Assembly: GCA_037130425.1 (NCBI GenBank)
Contig: JBAXTB010000084.1
Location: 1-18,049, forward strand
Length of the DNA: 18,049 nt
Source of the DNA: M3007 sp037130425
GTDB taxonomy: Bacteria > Bacteroidota > Bacteroidia > Chitinophagales > Saprospiraceae
Direction: 5' to 3'
Position 1 is the first letter of the stretch. Each line of letters begins with the position of its first letter. Of this stretch, positions 8,023-15,868 are shown in pieces. Both the position numbers and the translations under genes were made by a program. Under the pieces are notes generated by a model. The model ran no database searches. It was not told the DNA's origin and saw only the letters and a list, made by a program, of their open reading frames with translations.

Positions 8023-9212
8023 TTGCGTCCCAATACTTTATGTGCGCTTGTGAAATGCCCTTCGGCCAAAGCGGCAATGATGCTCAACTCGCCCGCTAAG
8101 ATCGCAGAAGCCACAATTTCGGCGAATTTGTTGGCTGTTCCAGGGCCTTTGCAGTCCATCAGATGCAGGCATTCGGCCTGGGTGGGCATATTGGTGCCGC
8201 CACCCACGGTGCCTACAATCAGGTTGGGCAGGGTGACAGACAAGTATAAATCGCCGCCGACCTTTGCCGGCGTTACTTCAAAACGATTGACGCCCACCGT
8301 TGCTTCGGCCACACAGGCTACATCTTGTCCGCAGGCCATAAAAATGGCGGCTAATCCGTTGGCGTAATGTCCCGTAATGCCCAAAGCGCCCGCTTGCATG
8401 GCGGCTAAAGTGGCGTTTTCATAATAGCGTTCCAAGGCTTCGGGCGTACTTTTGAGCACACGGGCTACCACTTCGCGGGGCAGCAAAATTTCGGCTACCA
8501 CGCGTTTCCCACGGGTGCGGGTAAAAGAATCGCCGACCGCTTTTTTATCGCCCGAAAAATTGGATTCGATGTACCAGAATTCCGGTTTTTCAGGCGCGCG
8601 TTCCAGCAGCCACTCGCAGAGGGCCTGGGTACAGATCGTCACCATATTTTGGCCGGCCGCATCGCCTGTGGTGTATTCAAAACTGAGGATAATTTGGTTG
8701 CCTTCCACGTTGGGCGCAATGCCGGTCAGTTTGGCATAGCGACTCACCTGGCCCACCACTTCGTGCAATTGCGGCATTTGTTCCTGCACAAAAGTCCAGA
8801 AACGGATCACGCCATCGAGGTTTTGGAAGCGAAACAAAGGACAGCGCTGCACTTTTTCTTCCATCACGATCGCGCGCGTGCCGCCTGCCAGGGTAACAGC
8901 CTTTGCGCCGCGCCCGTAACTGGCCAACAATGCGCCTTCCGAGGTCGCCATGGGCACAAAAAACGCGCCGTCGGCATGTTTTCCGTGCACGAGCAAGGGG
9001 CCAATGACGCCGGTTGGCACTTGGGTCATTCCGACATAGTTTTCGATATTGCCTTTTAATAATTCAAGGTCAAAATCTTTGGCAGCGCCGCTTAAATGGG
9101 GCAAAGATTTGCCAGTTTGCTCTTTTAAAAAACCAAGCCGGGCCTGTTGGCCGTCGAATCCGGTGGGGTCTTCATGGGGGACTGTGGCCTGTAACAGGTC
9201 GTGTTTAGACAT
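8019..9212 (-). CDS. Hydroxymethylglutaryl-CoA reductase (class I-like)
   Basis: The enzyme reduces HMG-CoA to mevalonate, the committed step of the mevalonate route to isoprenoids. Numbered from the Met at 9212 (397 residues), the catalytic residues are all recognisable: Glu92 in ATSEGALL, Lys223 in SGDKKA, Asp297 in ACGQDVA and His386 in AEGHFTSAH. The substrate-binding segment ENYVGMTQVPTGVIGPL (57-73), the cofactor-region motif TTGDAAGQNM (181-190) and GTVGGGT (334-340) are also present. The ENxxG...PxGVxGPL style is closer to class I than to class II enzymes. It lacks the membrane domain of eukaryotic forms and should be soluble. The frame is open to 9320, but the 36 extra residues look unlike the family, so I prefer the MSKHDLL start. 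The downstream UbiA-family gene is translationally coupled. Confidence 0.93.
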   Translation of the reverse strand: MSKHDLLQATVPHEDPTGFDGQQARLGFLKEQTGKSLPHLSGAAKDFDLELLKGNIENYVGMTQVPTGVIGPLLVHGKHADGAFFVPMATSEGALLASYGRGAKAVTLAGGTRAIVMEEKVQRCPLFRFQNLDGVIRFWTFVQEQMPQLHEVVGQVSRYAKLTGIAPNVEGNQIILSFEYTTGDAAGQNMVTICTQALCEWLLERAPEKPEFWYIESNFSGDKKAVGDSFTRTRGKRVVAEILLPREVVARVLKSTPEALERYYENATLAAMQAGALGITGHYANGLAAIFMACGQDVACVAEATVGVNRFEVTPAKVGGDLYLSVTLPNLIVGTVGGGTNMPTQAECLHLMDCKGPGTANKFAEIVASAILAGELSIIAALAEGHFTSAHKVLGRK

Positions 9213-9458
9213 AAGGGTTAGGATTTTGGGTGGAAAAGTAGGACTAATTTTCAACATGGCAAATCGTATAACTACCAGATTGGCATTTGATAAATATTGT
9301 ACTTCGATCGTATATACCATTTAACGAACTTCCGCATACCTTTAAGGCTTTGAAACCAAAGTTGACAATCTTTTATATCGCTGCCATAAAAGGTTTTAAT
9401 ATCCACTCAATTTGACAAACACATAATTCAGGTGGTGTAGTGTTTTTTTCATGTAAAA
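9213..9458. promoter_or_regulatory. Divergent intergenic region between HMG-CoA reductase and the hybrid sensor
   Basis: This AT-rich 246-bp gap must hold promoters for both divergent transcripts. I looked for the Bacteroidota pattern TTTG, about 19-21 bases, then TAnnTTTG, and found only partial matches, such as TACCTTTA near 9338 on the plus strand. A TTGACA at 9362 has a poor partner CATAAA 17 bases later. A small inverted repeat CTTTG-AAAC-CAAAG lies at 9348-9361. None of these is strong enough to name a start site. Confidence 0.4.
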
Positions 9459-12400
9459 ATGGGAGTTCGCTTTTTTGTAATCCTTTTTTTTGTATTTATT
9501 TTTTCCACACCGCTAACTGCTCAGTTACTCGGCCCTGAAAAGATTACCATAGAACAAGGGCTTTCCCAGGGTATGATTTACGATATCCTGCAAGACCGGA
9601 GTGGTTTTTTGTGGGTAGCTACAAAAGACGGGCTTAACCGATACGACGGATACAATTTCAAAACGTATATTAACAGCATATTTGATCCGTATTCATTAGC
9701 GGAAAACACGGTCACTGTGCTGTTTGAAGACAGTCGCGGATGGCTTTGGTTAGGAACGGAAAGCAAAGGTTTGGATGTTTTTATACCCAAAACCGGGCTT
9801 TTTTATCATTTTCCTTTGAGTTTGCAGCATACCGGAAACGCGCAGGTATTTGAAGTACACGGCATATTGGAAGCGCCAGACGGAGCGATATGGGCGCTTC
9901 AGCGCGGCAGCGGAATTGTTCGAATTCCGATTCCCAATGAATGGAACGTTAAAGGCTTACCGGAAGATCCGAACCTTTCGAATCATATTCGGCCCGTTCA
10001 AATATTACTTCCGTTGGTAGCCCCGGAAACGGAACGAATTTCAGGTTTGGGTATTTATAATGGTCAGATACTCGTCGGTTCTGAGATTCAGTATTATTCC
10101 ATTGATTTTGCGGGCACAAATCCGAGGTCTATTCAAATTTCGGATCAGCAGTATTATCCGACCGGCTTAAATTTTGGGGCCAAGAATAGCGCTGGTGAAA
10201 TCTGGGGTATAAATCCAAGCGGGGCTTTCCGGATCAAAAACGGAATTTTTACAAATTTCCCGATGCCGAGCGGTGAAAAAGTGGAACGCGGCAACGTTGA
10301 AACTGATGCAGATGGAAATATCTGGGTGCTGCTTAATAAACGGATTTGGCAACTTGCGCCCGGCGAAGATTTGAATTATGCAAAGCCAGATTGGGAAATG
10401 GATGAGTACCCAACCTGCCTGACCACCGACCGAAACCATAATATTTGGTTGGGCACCTTAGGGTACGGCCTGCGCAAATTCAATCCCCGCAAAAAATTGT
10501 TTCATTCAGGTGGAGCCGGAACGACTGTTTGGGGGCTTTGGCGCGATTTGAAAGGCCGGTATTATTGCAATGTGGTGAATAAAATTTACTCATACGACCC
10601 GGTTACAGGCACGGTAGGCGCCACCACTGCATTTCCCCAGGCTACCCCGCGCTTGCTAGATATGCTAATTGATCCTTCCGGGGCAATTTGGTTGCTGGGG
10701 CGGGATGAAGTCCACGAAGATCAGGCTTATTTGCAATATTTGTCGCCCGACGAGAAAACCTTTAAAACAAGCATTTGTAACCTGAGCATGTACGTGTACG
10801 CGAGTATGATGCGCGACCACGCCGGGAACATTTGGATTACGGGCGGCAATTGCCAGTTGGCCCGGTATAAACCCGACGCCGACCGGTTTGATATACTCGA
10901 TTACAGCCAATTATTTGGGGAAAAGGCGAATTCCGTTCGATCAATATCCCTGGTGGAAGACGGCGCCGGTACGATTTGGGTGGGTACGCAGCAAGGCTTG
11001 GTTAAGGGTGTGCCCAATGGACAATCCTTTGATTTTGCACTGATTCAGGCTGATCCCAAACAACCGGAACGATTGTCGGATAACAATATTTCCTGCCTGC
11101 TTCCTGACCCGCAAGACCCTGCCGGTACACTTTGGATCGGCACCAAAGGAAATGGAATTAATCGCCTTGACTTGCGCAACGGCACGTATTTGCATATCAT
11201 AAAAGGCTTACCGAATAAGGTTGTTTACGGTATTTTGCCTGGCTTGAAGGGCGATTTATGGTGTAGTACCAACAGGGGTTTGGCCAAAATTCAGACCCGA
11301 AGCGATGCGCCTTCTACCTTCGATATTACCACATTTACGGCAGCTAAAGGATTGCAGGACAATGAGTTCAATACGCAATCTTATTATAAAGCGGCCAATG
11401 GCGAACTTTTGTTTGGCGGCGTAAACGGCCTGAATCATTTCATGCCGGAAGATATTGCGCTGGATACCATCCCGCCGCCTGTTTTTATTGTAGCGCTGGA
11501 AATAAACCACCGCCCAATTACCCAAAATGAAAAAAACAGTCCGGTAACGGTTCCGCTGGAGCAACTCCGGAATTTGCGCTTAGATTATGCCCAAAACAAC
11601 ATATCCTTTGAATTTGCGACCCTTGATTTTACCGATCCTGCCCATAATCGGTATCGGTATAAATTAGACGGATTGGACGCGGATTGGGTAGAAACCGGCG
11701 CGTATCATTTTGCCCATTTTACCCATTTGGCGCCGGGAGAATACACATTTCATGTGCAAGGTAGCAATGGCGAGGGGCATTGGCATGATTTGTCTGCGCC
11801 AATTGTTGTCACCGTTTACCCGCCTTGGTGGCGCAGTAAATTGGCCTATTTACTGTATGTTTTGTTGCTTGCTTTTGTGGCTTGGCAGGCTTATTTATTC
11901 CAGATTCGAAGGGTAAAACTGCGCGAGCAATTAGCCTTTGAACACCGCGAAACCGAGCGGATAAAGGTGTTGGAGCAGATGAAAACGAACTTCTTTTCCA
12001 ATGTTACCCACGAATTCCGAACGCCTTTGACCTTGATTTTGGAGCCAATCCGGCAATTGATTCAAAAACCGCAAGATCCCTTGCTGCTCGAAAAATTAGG
12101 GTTGGTGGAACGGAACAGCAGTCGTTTGTTGACCCTTGTGAACCAATTGCTTGATTTGGCAAAATTGGAGCACGGCGGCATGAAACCGGATTTGCATGTA
12201 GGCGATTTGGCGCAAACGGTTCACAATGTCTTTTTGCCCTTTTTATCCTTAGCCACCAAAAAACAGATTTCCTTGCGTTATGACGGGCCTCAAAATTTAG
12301 TACAAGGTTTTTTTGACCAGCATAAAGTAGAGTTGGTGCTGAATAATCTGATGTCAAATGCCTTGAAATTTACGGATGAAGGCGGTAGAATTGACTTTAA

Positions 12401-13508
12401 ATTGACGCTTACGAATCGAAATAATATCCGTTGCGCCCAAATTGAAGTAAAAGACACCGGTATTGGCATTCCGGAGGCCCAACAAGCCCGCGTTTTTGAG
12501 CGCTATTATCAGGTGGACGGCACACACGCGCGCTCCGGCGTAGGCACGGGCATCGGATTGGCGCTGAGCAAAGAACTTGCAGGATTGATCGGCGGCGATA
12601 TTGAATTGAAAAGCAAGGAAAGCGTTGGCTCCAGTTTTATATTCTGGTTTCCGTTGCCGGAGGGCGCTCAAGCCGCTCCGGTAAGTACAACGCCGGAAAC
12701 GATTGAAACCGTTGTTTCGGACGAAAAAAACAATGTTCTCACGGAAGACTCCGAAGCGCCGGTCGTATTGGTTGTAGATGATAATCGGGATATTCGGGAT
12801 TTGATCCGATTGTCGCTTTCCGGTAAATGGCAGGTTGTGGAAGCATCGAATGGTACCGAAGGCATATTGAAAGCGACGGAATTGATTCCCGATTTGGTCA
12901 TTACGGATTTGATGATGCCGGAAAAAGACGGCTTTGAGGTTTGCCATGAATTGAAAACCAATGAATTGACGGCGCATATACCGGTTATTTTACTTACGGC
13001 CAAAGCAGGTTTGGATTCCAAGTTACAAGGTTTGCGCATCGGCGCTGATGATTACCTCACCAAGCCGTTTCACACCGTGGAATTGTTGACACGGATGCAA
13101 AATTTGGTGGAAACCCGTAAGCGATTGCGGCAGTTGTTTGGTTCCGTTCCGGTACAACCTGCGGCGGGTTTTGCTGAAAAACCATTCCTTTCCGCGCCCG
13201 ACAATGAGTTTTTACGGCGTTTTAGCCTTTTAATTGAGTCAAATTTGAGCGATGAAACCCTCGGTGTAGAAGCCTTCGCAGGGAAAATGTTAATCAGTCG
13301 GGTGCAATTGCACCGAAAGTTAAAAGCGCTCACCGGGCAAAGCGCCACCGATTTTATCCGCGATTATCGCTTAAACCGTGCATACGCCATGTTGAAAAAC
13401 AAAGAAGGGCTTGTAATAGACATTGCGGCGCGGGTTGGATTTATCAATGAGAAATATTTTTCTACTGTTTTTAAAGAAAAATTCGGCATTTCCCCCAGTC
13501 AGGTGTAA
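9459..13508 (+). CDS. Hybrid two-component system sensor/regulator (HTCS) with propeller sensor, kinase, receiver and AraC domain
   Basis: This 1349-residue protein joins a whole signalling pathway in one chain, as in Bacteroidota regulators of polysaccharide use. A signal peptide (residues 1-22, ending TAQ) exports a periplasmic sensor made of repeated two-component-regulator propeller strands such as GFLWVATKDGLNRYDG and GWLWLGTESKGLD. A Y_Y_Y domain follows (about 725-785, RYRYKLDGLDADW), then one membrane segment near 795-815. Inside the cell are a HisKA domain with phospho-accepting His851 in NVTHEFRTPLT, an ATPase domain (Asn967 in NLMSNALKF; GTGIGLALSKEL), a receiver with Asp1150 in ITDLMMPEKDG and Lys in LTKPF, and an AraC-type DNA-binding domain over the last 90 or so residues. 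The end at SPSQV is short but the domain looks complete. The sulfatase gene 225 bp downstream is a likely target; the ligand would be a glycan or sulfated breakdown product, which is inference. Confidence 0.95.
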   Translation: MGVRFFVILFFVFIFSTPLTAQLLGPEKITIEQGLSQGMIYDILQDRSGFLWVATKDGLNRYDGYNFKTYINSIFDPYSLAENTVTVLFEDSRGWLWLGTESKGLDVFIPKTGLFYHFPLSLQHTGNAQVFEVHGILEAPDGAIWALQRGSGIVRIPIPNEWNVKGLPEDPNLSNHIRPVQILLPLVAPETERISGLGIYNGQILVGSEIQYYSIDFAGTNPRSIQISDQQYYPTGLNFGAKNSAGEIWGINPSGAFRIKNGIFTNFPMPSGEKVERGNVETDADGNIWVLLNKRIWQLAPGEDLNYAKPDWEMDEYPTCLTTDRNHNIWLGTLGYGLRKFNPRKKLFHSGGAGTTVWGLWRDLKGRYYCNVVNKIYSYDPVTGTVGATTAFPQATPRLLDMLIDPSGAIWLLGRDEVHEDQAYLQYLSPDEKTFKTSICNLSMYVYASMMRDHAGNIWITGGNCQLARYKPDADRFDILDYSQLFGEKANSVRSISLVEDGAGTIWVGTQQGLVKGVPNGQSFDFALIQADPKQPERLSDNNISCLLPDPQDPAGTLWIGTKGNGINRLDLRNGTYLHIIKGLPNKVVYGILPGLKGDLWCSTNRGLAKIQTRSDAPSTFDITTFTAAKGLQDNEFNTQSYYKAANGELLFGGVNGLNHFMPEDIALDTIPPPVFIVALEINHRPITQNEKNSPVTVPLEQLRNLRLDYAQNNISFEFATLDFTDPAHNRYRYKLDGLDADWVETGAYHFAHFTHLAPGEYTFHVQGSNGEGHWHDLSAPIVVTVYPPWWRSKLAYLLYVLLLAFVAWQAYLFQIRRVKLREQLAFEHRETERIKVLEQMKTNFFSNVTHEFRTPLTLILEPIRQLIQKPQDPLLLEKLGLVERNSSRLLTLVNQLLDLAKLEHGGMKPDLHVGDLAQTVHNVFLPFLSLATKKQISLRYDGPQNLVQGFFDQHKVELVLNNLMSNALKFTDEGGRIDFKLTLTNRNNIRCAQIEVKDTGIGIPEAQQARVFERYYQVDGTHARSGVGTGIGLALSKELAGLIGGDIELKSKESVGSSFIFWFPLPEGAQAAPVSTTPETIETVVSDEKNNVLTEDSEAPVVLVVDDNRDIRDLIRLSLSGKWQVVEASNGTEGILKATELIPDLVITDLMMPEKDGFEVCHELKTNELTAHIPVILLTAKAGLDSKLQGLRIGADDYLTKPFHTVELLTRMQNLVETRKRLRQLFGSVPVQPAAGFAEKPFLSAPDNEFLRRFSLLIESNLSDETLGVEAFAGKMLISRVQLHRKLKALTGQSATDFIRDYRLNRAYAMLKNKEGLVIDIAARVGFINEKYFSTVFKEKFGISPSQV

Positions 13509-13589
13509 CAAGGGCAAACGCCCATGTAACAATGTCAAACTTTTGTGCAAAATGTAACATTTTCGAACCATTTTGTAACAACAGCAAAC
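13504..13589 (+). promoter_or_regulatory. Four spaced direct repeats TGTAACAnnnnCRAAC, probable operator
   Basis: Four 16-bp copies of TGTAACAnnnnCRAAC begin at 13504, 13525, 13553 and 13574, giving start-to-start spacings of 21, 28 and 21 bp. The first overlaps the stop codon of the hybrid regulator gene. A weaker, degenerate fifth copy (AGTAACACATTTTGAC) is at 13644-13659, closer to the sulfatase start. Two pairs of direct repeats at 21 bp, two helical turns, are the geometry expected for AraC-type DNA-binding domains bound as dimers, as known for AraC half-sites. The regulator just upstream ends in such a domain, so its binding here to control the sulfatase gene is a natural inference. Confidence 0.6.
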
Positions 13590-13626
13590 CCATACCGCGC
13601 AGATTCGGCCACAATTTTGCCCTTGT
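13508..13626. repeat. 11-bp inverted repeat spanning the operator region
   Basis: ACAAGGGCAAA at 13508-13518 is exactly inverted as TTTGCCCTTGT at 13616-13626, flanking most of the direct-repeat array. The arms are too far apart (97 bp) for a terminator. They could be distant binding half-sites or a chance match. Confidence 0.45.
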
Positions 13627-13732
13627 CAAAATAATACGCTTTAAGTAACACATTTTGACTTGTGACGGGAATAGCCGTTGCGTTTGGTTGTAGCGGCTTA
13701 TTCCTTTTTGAAGCATTTGTCACTTTCAAAAT

Positions 13733-15418
13733 ATGTTCATTATGTCAACACACGGATTTGATCCAACGCATCGCCCCAATTTGCTCATTATTATTACCGA
13801 CCAGGAACGCGCGGTCATGCATTTTCCGGAAAACTGGGCGGAAACCCATTTGCCCGCCATGACCCTGTTGCGCAACAACGGCGTCGAATTTCTGAATGGC
13901 AGTTGCAATACCTGCATGTGTTCGCCCAGCCGTTCCACCTTGTTTTCCGGTGTTTATCCGGCGCAGCACGGCGTTACGGATACGCTGTCGTTTGGCGGTA
14001 AATATTCGGTTACGGAACCGACCCTGGATCCCAGTTTTTCCAACATGGCCAAAATGTTGTGGGAGCATTACGACGTGCAATATCGCGGCAAATGGCACAT
14101 GAGCAAGGGTGGTATGAACGGTTTTCACCCGGAAAAAGCCTTGATGCAGGCCGAAATTGCCCAATACGCTTTCAAAGGCTGGACGCCACCCGACGCCGGC
14201 GAAGACATCGCGCTGCCCAATTTTGGCGGCGGGTATGCCGGGCACGATGAACATTATATCGAACAAGCGCTGGCTTTTGTGCGCCATTGGAAAGCCGAAA
14301 AGGCCGCAGGCAAACATCCGCGCCCATTTGCATTGGTTGTTTCTTTGGTGAATCCGCATGACGTACTTTCTTACCCGGATACCTATCAGGCCGGCGGTTA
14401 TGAGGCTGAGCTTTGGACAAAAGGAAATATCCAGAAGCCGCCAAGCTACACTGAAAATTTGATGTCCAACTGGAAACCGGCGGCGCAATGGCAACTCAAA
14501 GCAGCGTTGGATCTTTCGCTTGGTAGATTGAATGAACAGAAAGGACAACCAGAGGAATACCTGAATTTTTACGGCAATTTGATGGTAAAAATCGACTTGC
14601 AAATCGCCCAACTCTTAGAGGCTTTTTACGAGCGCGATGAACACGGCAAATTCGGGGCGCCGAAAGATCTCGGCAAAGAAACCCTGATCGTTCGTTTGGC
14701 CGACCACGGCGAAATGGGGCTTTCACACGGCGGATTGCGGCAAAAAGCCTTTAATGTGTATGATGAAACCTTGCGCGTACCTTATATTTTCTCCAATCCG
14801 GTCGTCATTAACCCAAGCGGCAAACCAATCTTCACGACCCAACCGGCCGGTTTGATCGACATTATCCCAACCCTTGCCGGTTTACTCGGACTCGAAAAAC
14901 CGGAAGACATTAAAGGCCATGACCTTTCGGCGGCAATTATGCGGCCAAATGATGAAAACGAATTGGTTGAATCGCACTTGTTCACGTTTGATGATGTAAA
15001 AAGCGGGAATAAAAGCCGGGGAAATACAGTAAATGCCGCCGATCGCATTCGTTGCGTGCGCACGAAAAACTGGAAATACGCCCGTTATTTCAGCGCCGAC
15101 GGCAGTTATGAAGAAGAATATGAACTGTACTATATCAAAGGAATTGAATTCTTCGACGTTCACCGGGGCGATGACCCGGATGATGTGATGGATCTGGCAT
15201 TGCAAGGTCATCCATACGAATATGTGAACCTGGCGTATGAAGCAAATCCCTTGTTTAACAACATGCCGCCGGAGGCCCAACTGACTGCAAGACAGGCACT
15301 TATATCCATGCGCGAACTGCTTAAAAAACGGGAACGCGATCTGCTGACTGGTCAGGGCGTGAATTACCGCAAAAAGCTTGCCGCGAAGGAATCCAAAGCA
15401 GGCACGGAAATGAATTGA
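13733..15418 (+). CDS. Sulfatase (formylglycine-dependent sulfuric ester hydrolase)
   Basis: The 561-residue protein belongs to the alkaline-phosphatase-like sulfatase family, which removes sulfate esters from glycans or small molecules. The maturation motif CSPSR (residues 63-67) provides Cys63 for conversion to formylglycine. Metal- and sulfate-binding features are visible: IITDQ (Asp23, Gln24), GKWH (Lys120, His122) and LADHGEMG (Asp324, His325). The C-terminal region is a plausible family subdomain. The TDQ variant resembles choline-sulfatase-like branches, but the substrate cannot be assigned. The N-terminus (MFIMSTHGFDPTHRPN) has no signal peptide, unlike most Bacteroidota glycan sulfatases, so the enzyme is probably cytoplasmic; a start at 13742 is equally possible. 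The gene lies downstream of the hybrid regulator and its likely operators. No formylglycine-generating enzyme is in the window. Confidence 0.9.
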   Translation: MFIMSTHGFDPTHRPNLLIIITDQERAVMHFPENWAETHLPAMTLLRNNGVEFLNGSCNTCMCSPSRSTLFSGVYPAQHGVTDTLSFGGKYSVTEPTLDPSFSNMAKMLWEHYDVQYRGKWHMSKGGMNGFHPEKALMQAEIAQYAFKGWTPPDAGEDIALPNFGGGYAGHDEHYIEQALAFVRHWKAEKAAGKHPRPFALVVSLVNPHDVLSYPDTYQAGGYEAELWTKGNIQKPPSYTENLMSNWKPAAQWQLKAALDLSLGRLNEQKGQPEEYLNFYGNLMVKIDLQIAQLLEAFYERDEHGKFGAPKDLGKETLIVRLADHGEMGLSHGGLRQKAFNVYDETLRVPYIFSNPVVINPSGKPIFTTQPAGLIDIIPTLAGLLGLEKPEDIKGHDLSAAIMRPNDENELVESHLFTFDDVKSGNKSRGNTVNAADRIRCVRTKNWKYARYFSADGSYEEEYELYYIKGIEFFDVHRGDDPDDVMDLALQGHPYEYVNLAYEANPLFNNMPPEAQLTARQALISMRELLKKRERDLLTGQGVNYRKKLAAKESKAGTEMN

Positions 15419-15425
15419 TTTATAT

Positions 15426-15673
15426 CAGGCGTCAAGCCTGTGCAAGATACCAGTTTTGCCTGCACGACCGGTATGAGCATCGTACACTTGGGGGAGTTTG
15501 CGCATGCTCATACCAAAAGGTTAAAAAGGACAAAACGGTTAATCGCCAGCGCGATTAAAAAACGGCAAACACTTTCGGGGGAGAGTTGTATCTGCCGCAA
15601 TCCGGTAAGCAATTACCGTGATTGCGGCAGTGCCGTTTTAAGGGAATATGGGGCTATTTCATAAGCAAATAGC
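15426..15673 (+). other. Hairpin-rich non-coding region, possible structured RNA or element remnant
   Basis: Within the 450-bp gene-free stretch (15419-15868) several inverted repeats occur in a row. They are CAGGC/GCCTG (15426-15440), an 11-bp pair GGTATGAGCAT/ATGCTCATACC (15470-15480 with 15504-15514), an 8-bp stem with CAGC loop (15539-15558), an outer 9-bp stem AAAACGGCA/TGCCGTTTT (15559-15567 with 15631-15639), and a 7-bp pair GCTATTT/AAATAGC (15653-15673). Enclosed by the outer stem is a 17-bp hairpin (15592-15608 with 15613-15630) with one bulged T and a GCAA loop of the GNRA type; its right arm abuts the outer stem, so the two could stack. I do not recognise the family. A 74-codon frame through it looks random and is not called. 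The strand is assumed from the genes around it. Confidence 0.5.
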
Positions 15674-15685
15674 AAAACTGAAACG

Positions 15686-15772
15686 GCAAATTTTATTTTA
15701 AAAAAAGTAGATACTCATCAGATGACTTGGAGTCATCAAATGAGTATCTACTTTTTTCAAAATAAAATTTGC
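15686..15772. terminator. Near-perfect 42-bp-arm palindrome with bidirectional terminator core
   Basis: Arms 15686-15727 and 15731-15772 are inverted copies matching at 39 of 42 positions, around a 3-base loop TGG. The inner 21-bp stem (15707-15727 with 15731-15751) is preceded by a run of seven A and followed by six T, so it would work as an intrinsic terminator in either direction. It most likely ends the sulfatase transcript before the beta-lactamase gene. The AT-rich outer arms, which also match, go beyond a normal terminator and hint at a small mobile palindrome. An ATG at 15722 in frame with the beta-lactamase lies inside the hairpin and is not a plausible start. Confidence 0.75.
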
Positions 15773-15868
15773 TTTGGCGAAATCAATGAATACTTATTAT
15801 ACAGCCTCTTTATCTTGGGGGCTTTGTTGGGTTTCCTACATTATTGGGATTTAAATAACGCTTACGTG

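Noticed and set aside
9213..9320. 36-residue N-terminal extension of the HMG-CoA reductase frame
   Set aside because: The extension shows no family similarity, and it would occupy the divergent promoter region.
9362..9390. TTGACA with a CATAAA 17 bases later as a sigma-70 promoter
   Set aside because: The -10 match is poor and Bacteroidota primary sigma factors use a different consensus.
12354..12977. 207-codon minus-strand frame opposite the kinase/receiver region
   Set aside because: It overlaps well-conserved ATPase and receiver domains on the plus strand and has no motif of its own.
13745..14611. 288-codon minus-strand frame opposite the sulfatase
   Set aside because: It is a shadow of the sulfatase gene, which has intact catalytic motifs on the other strand.
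15440..15664. 74-codon open frame on the plus strand in the hairpin-rich gap
   Set aside because: It runs through several inverted repeats that would dictate its residues, has no recognisable motif, and its composition looks random.
15426..15673. Retron or group II intron RNA
   Set aside because: No reverse transcriptase gene is near and no domain V-like hairpin was recognised.
15722..15868. Upstream extension of the beta-lactamase frame (49 residues)
   Set aside because: The first ATG lies inside the terminator palindrome, and the start at 15869 gives a clean signal peptide and normal family length.
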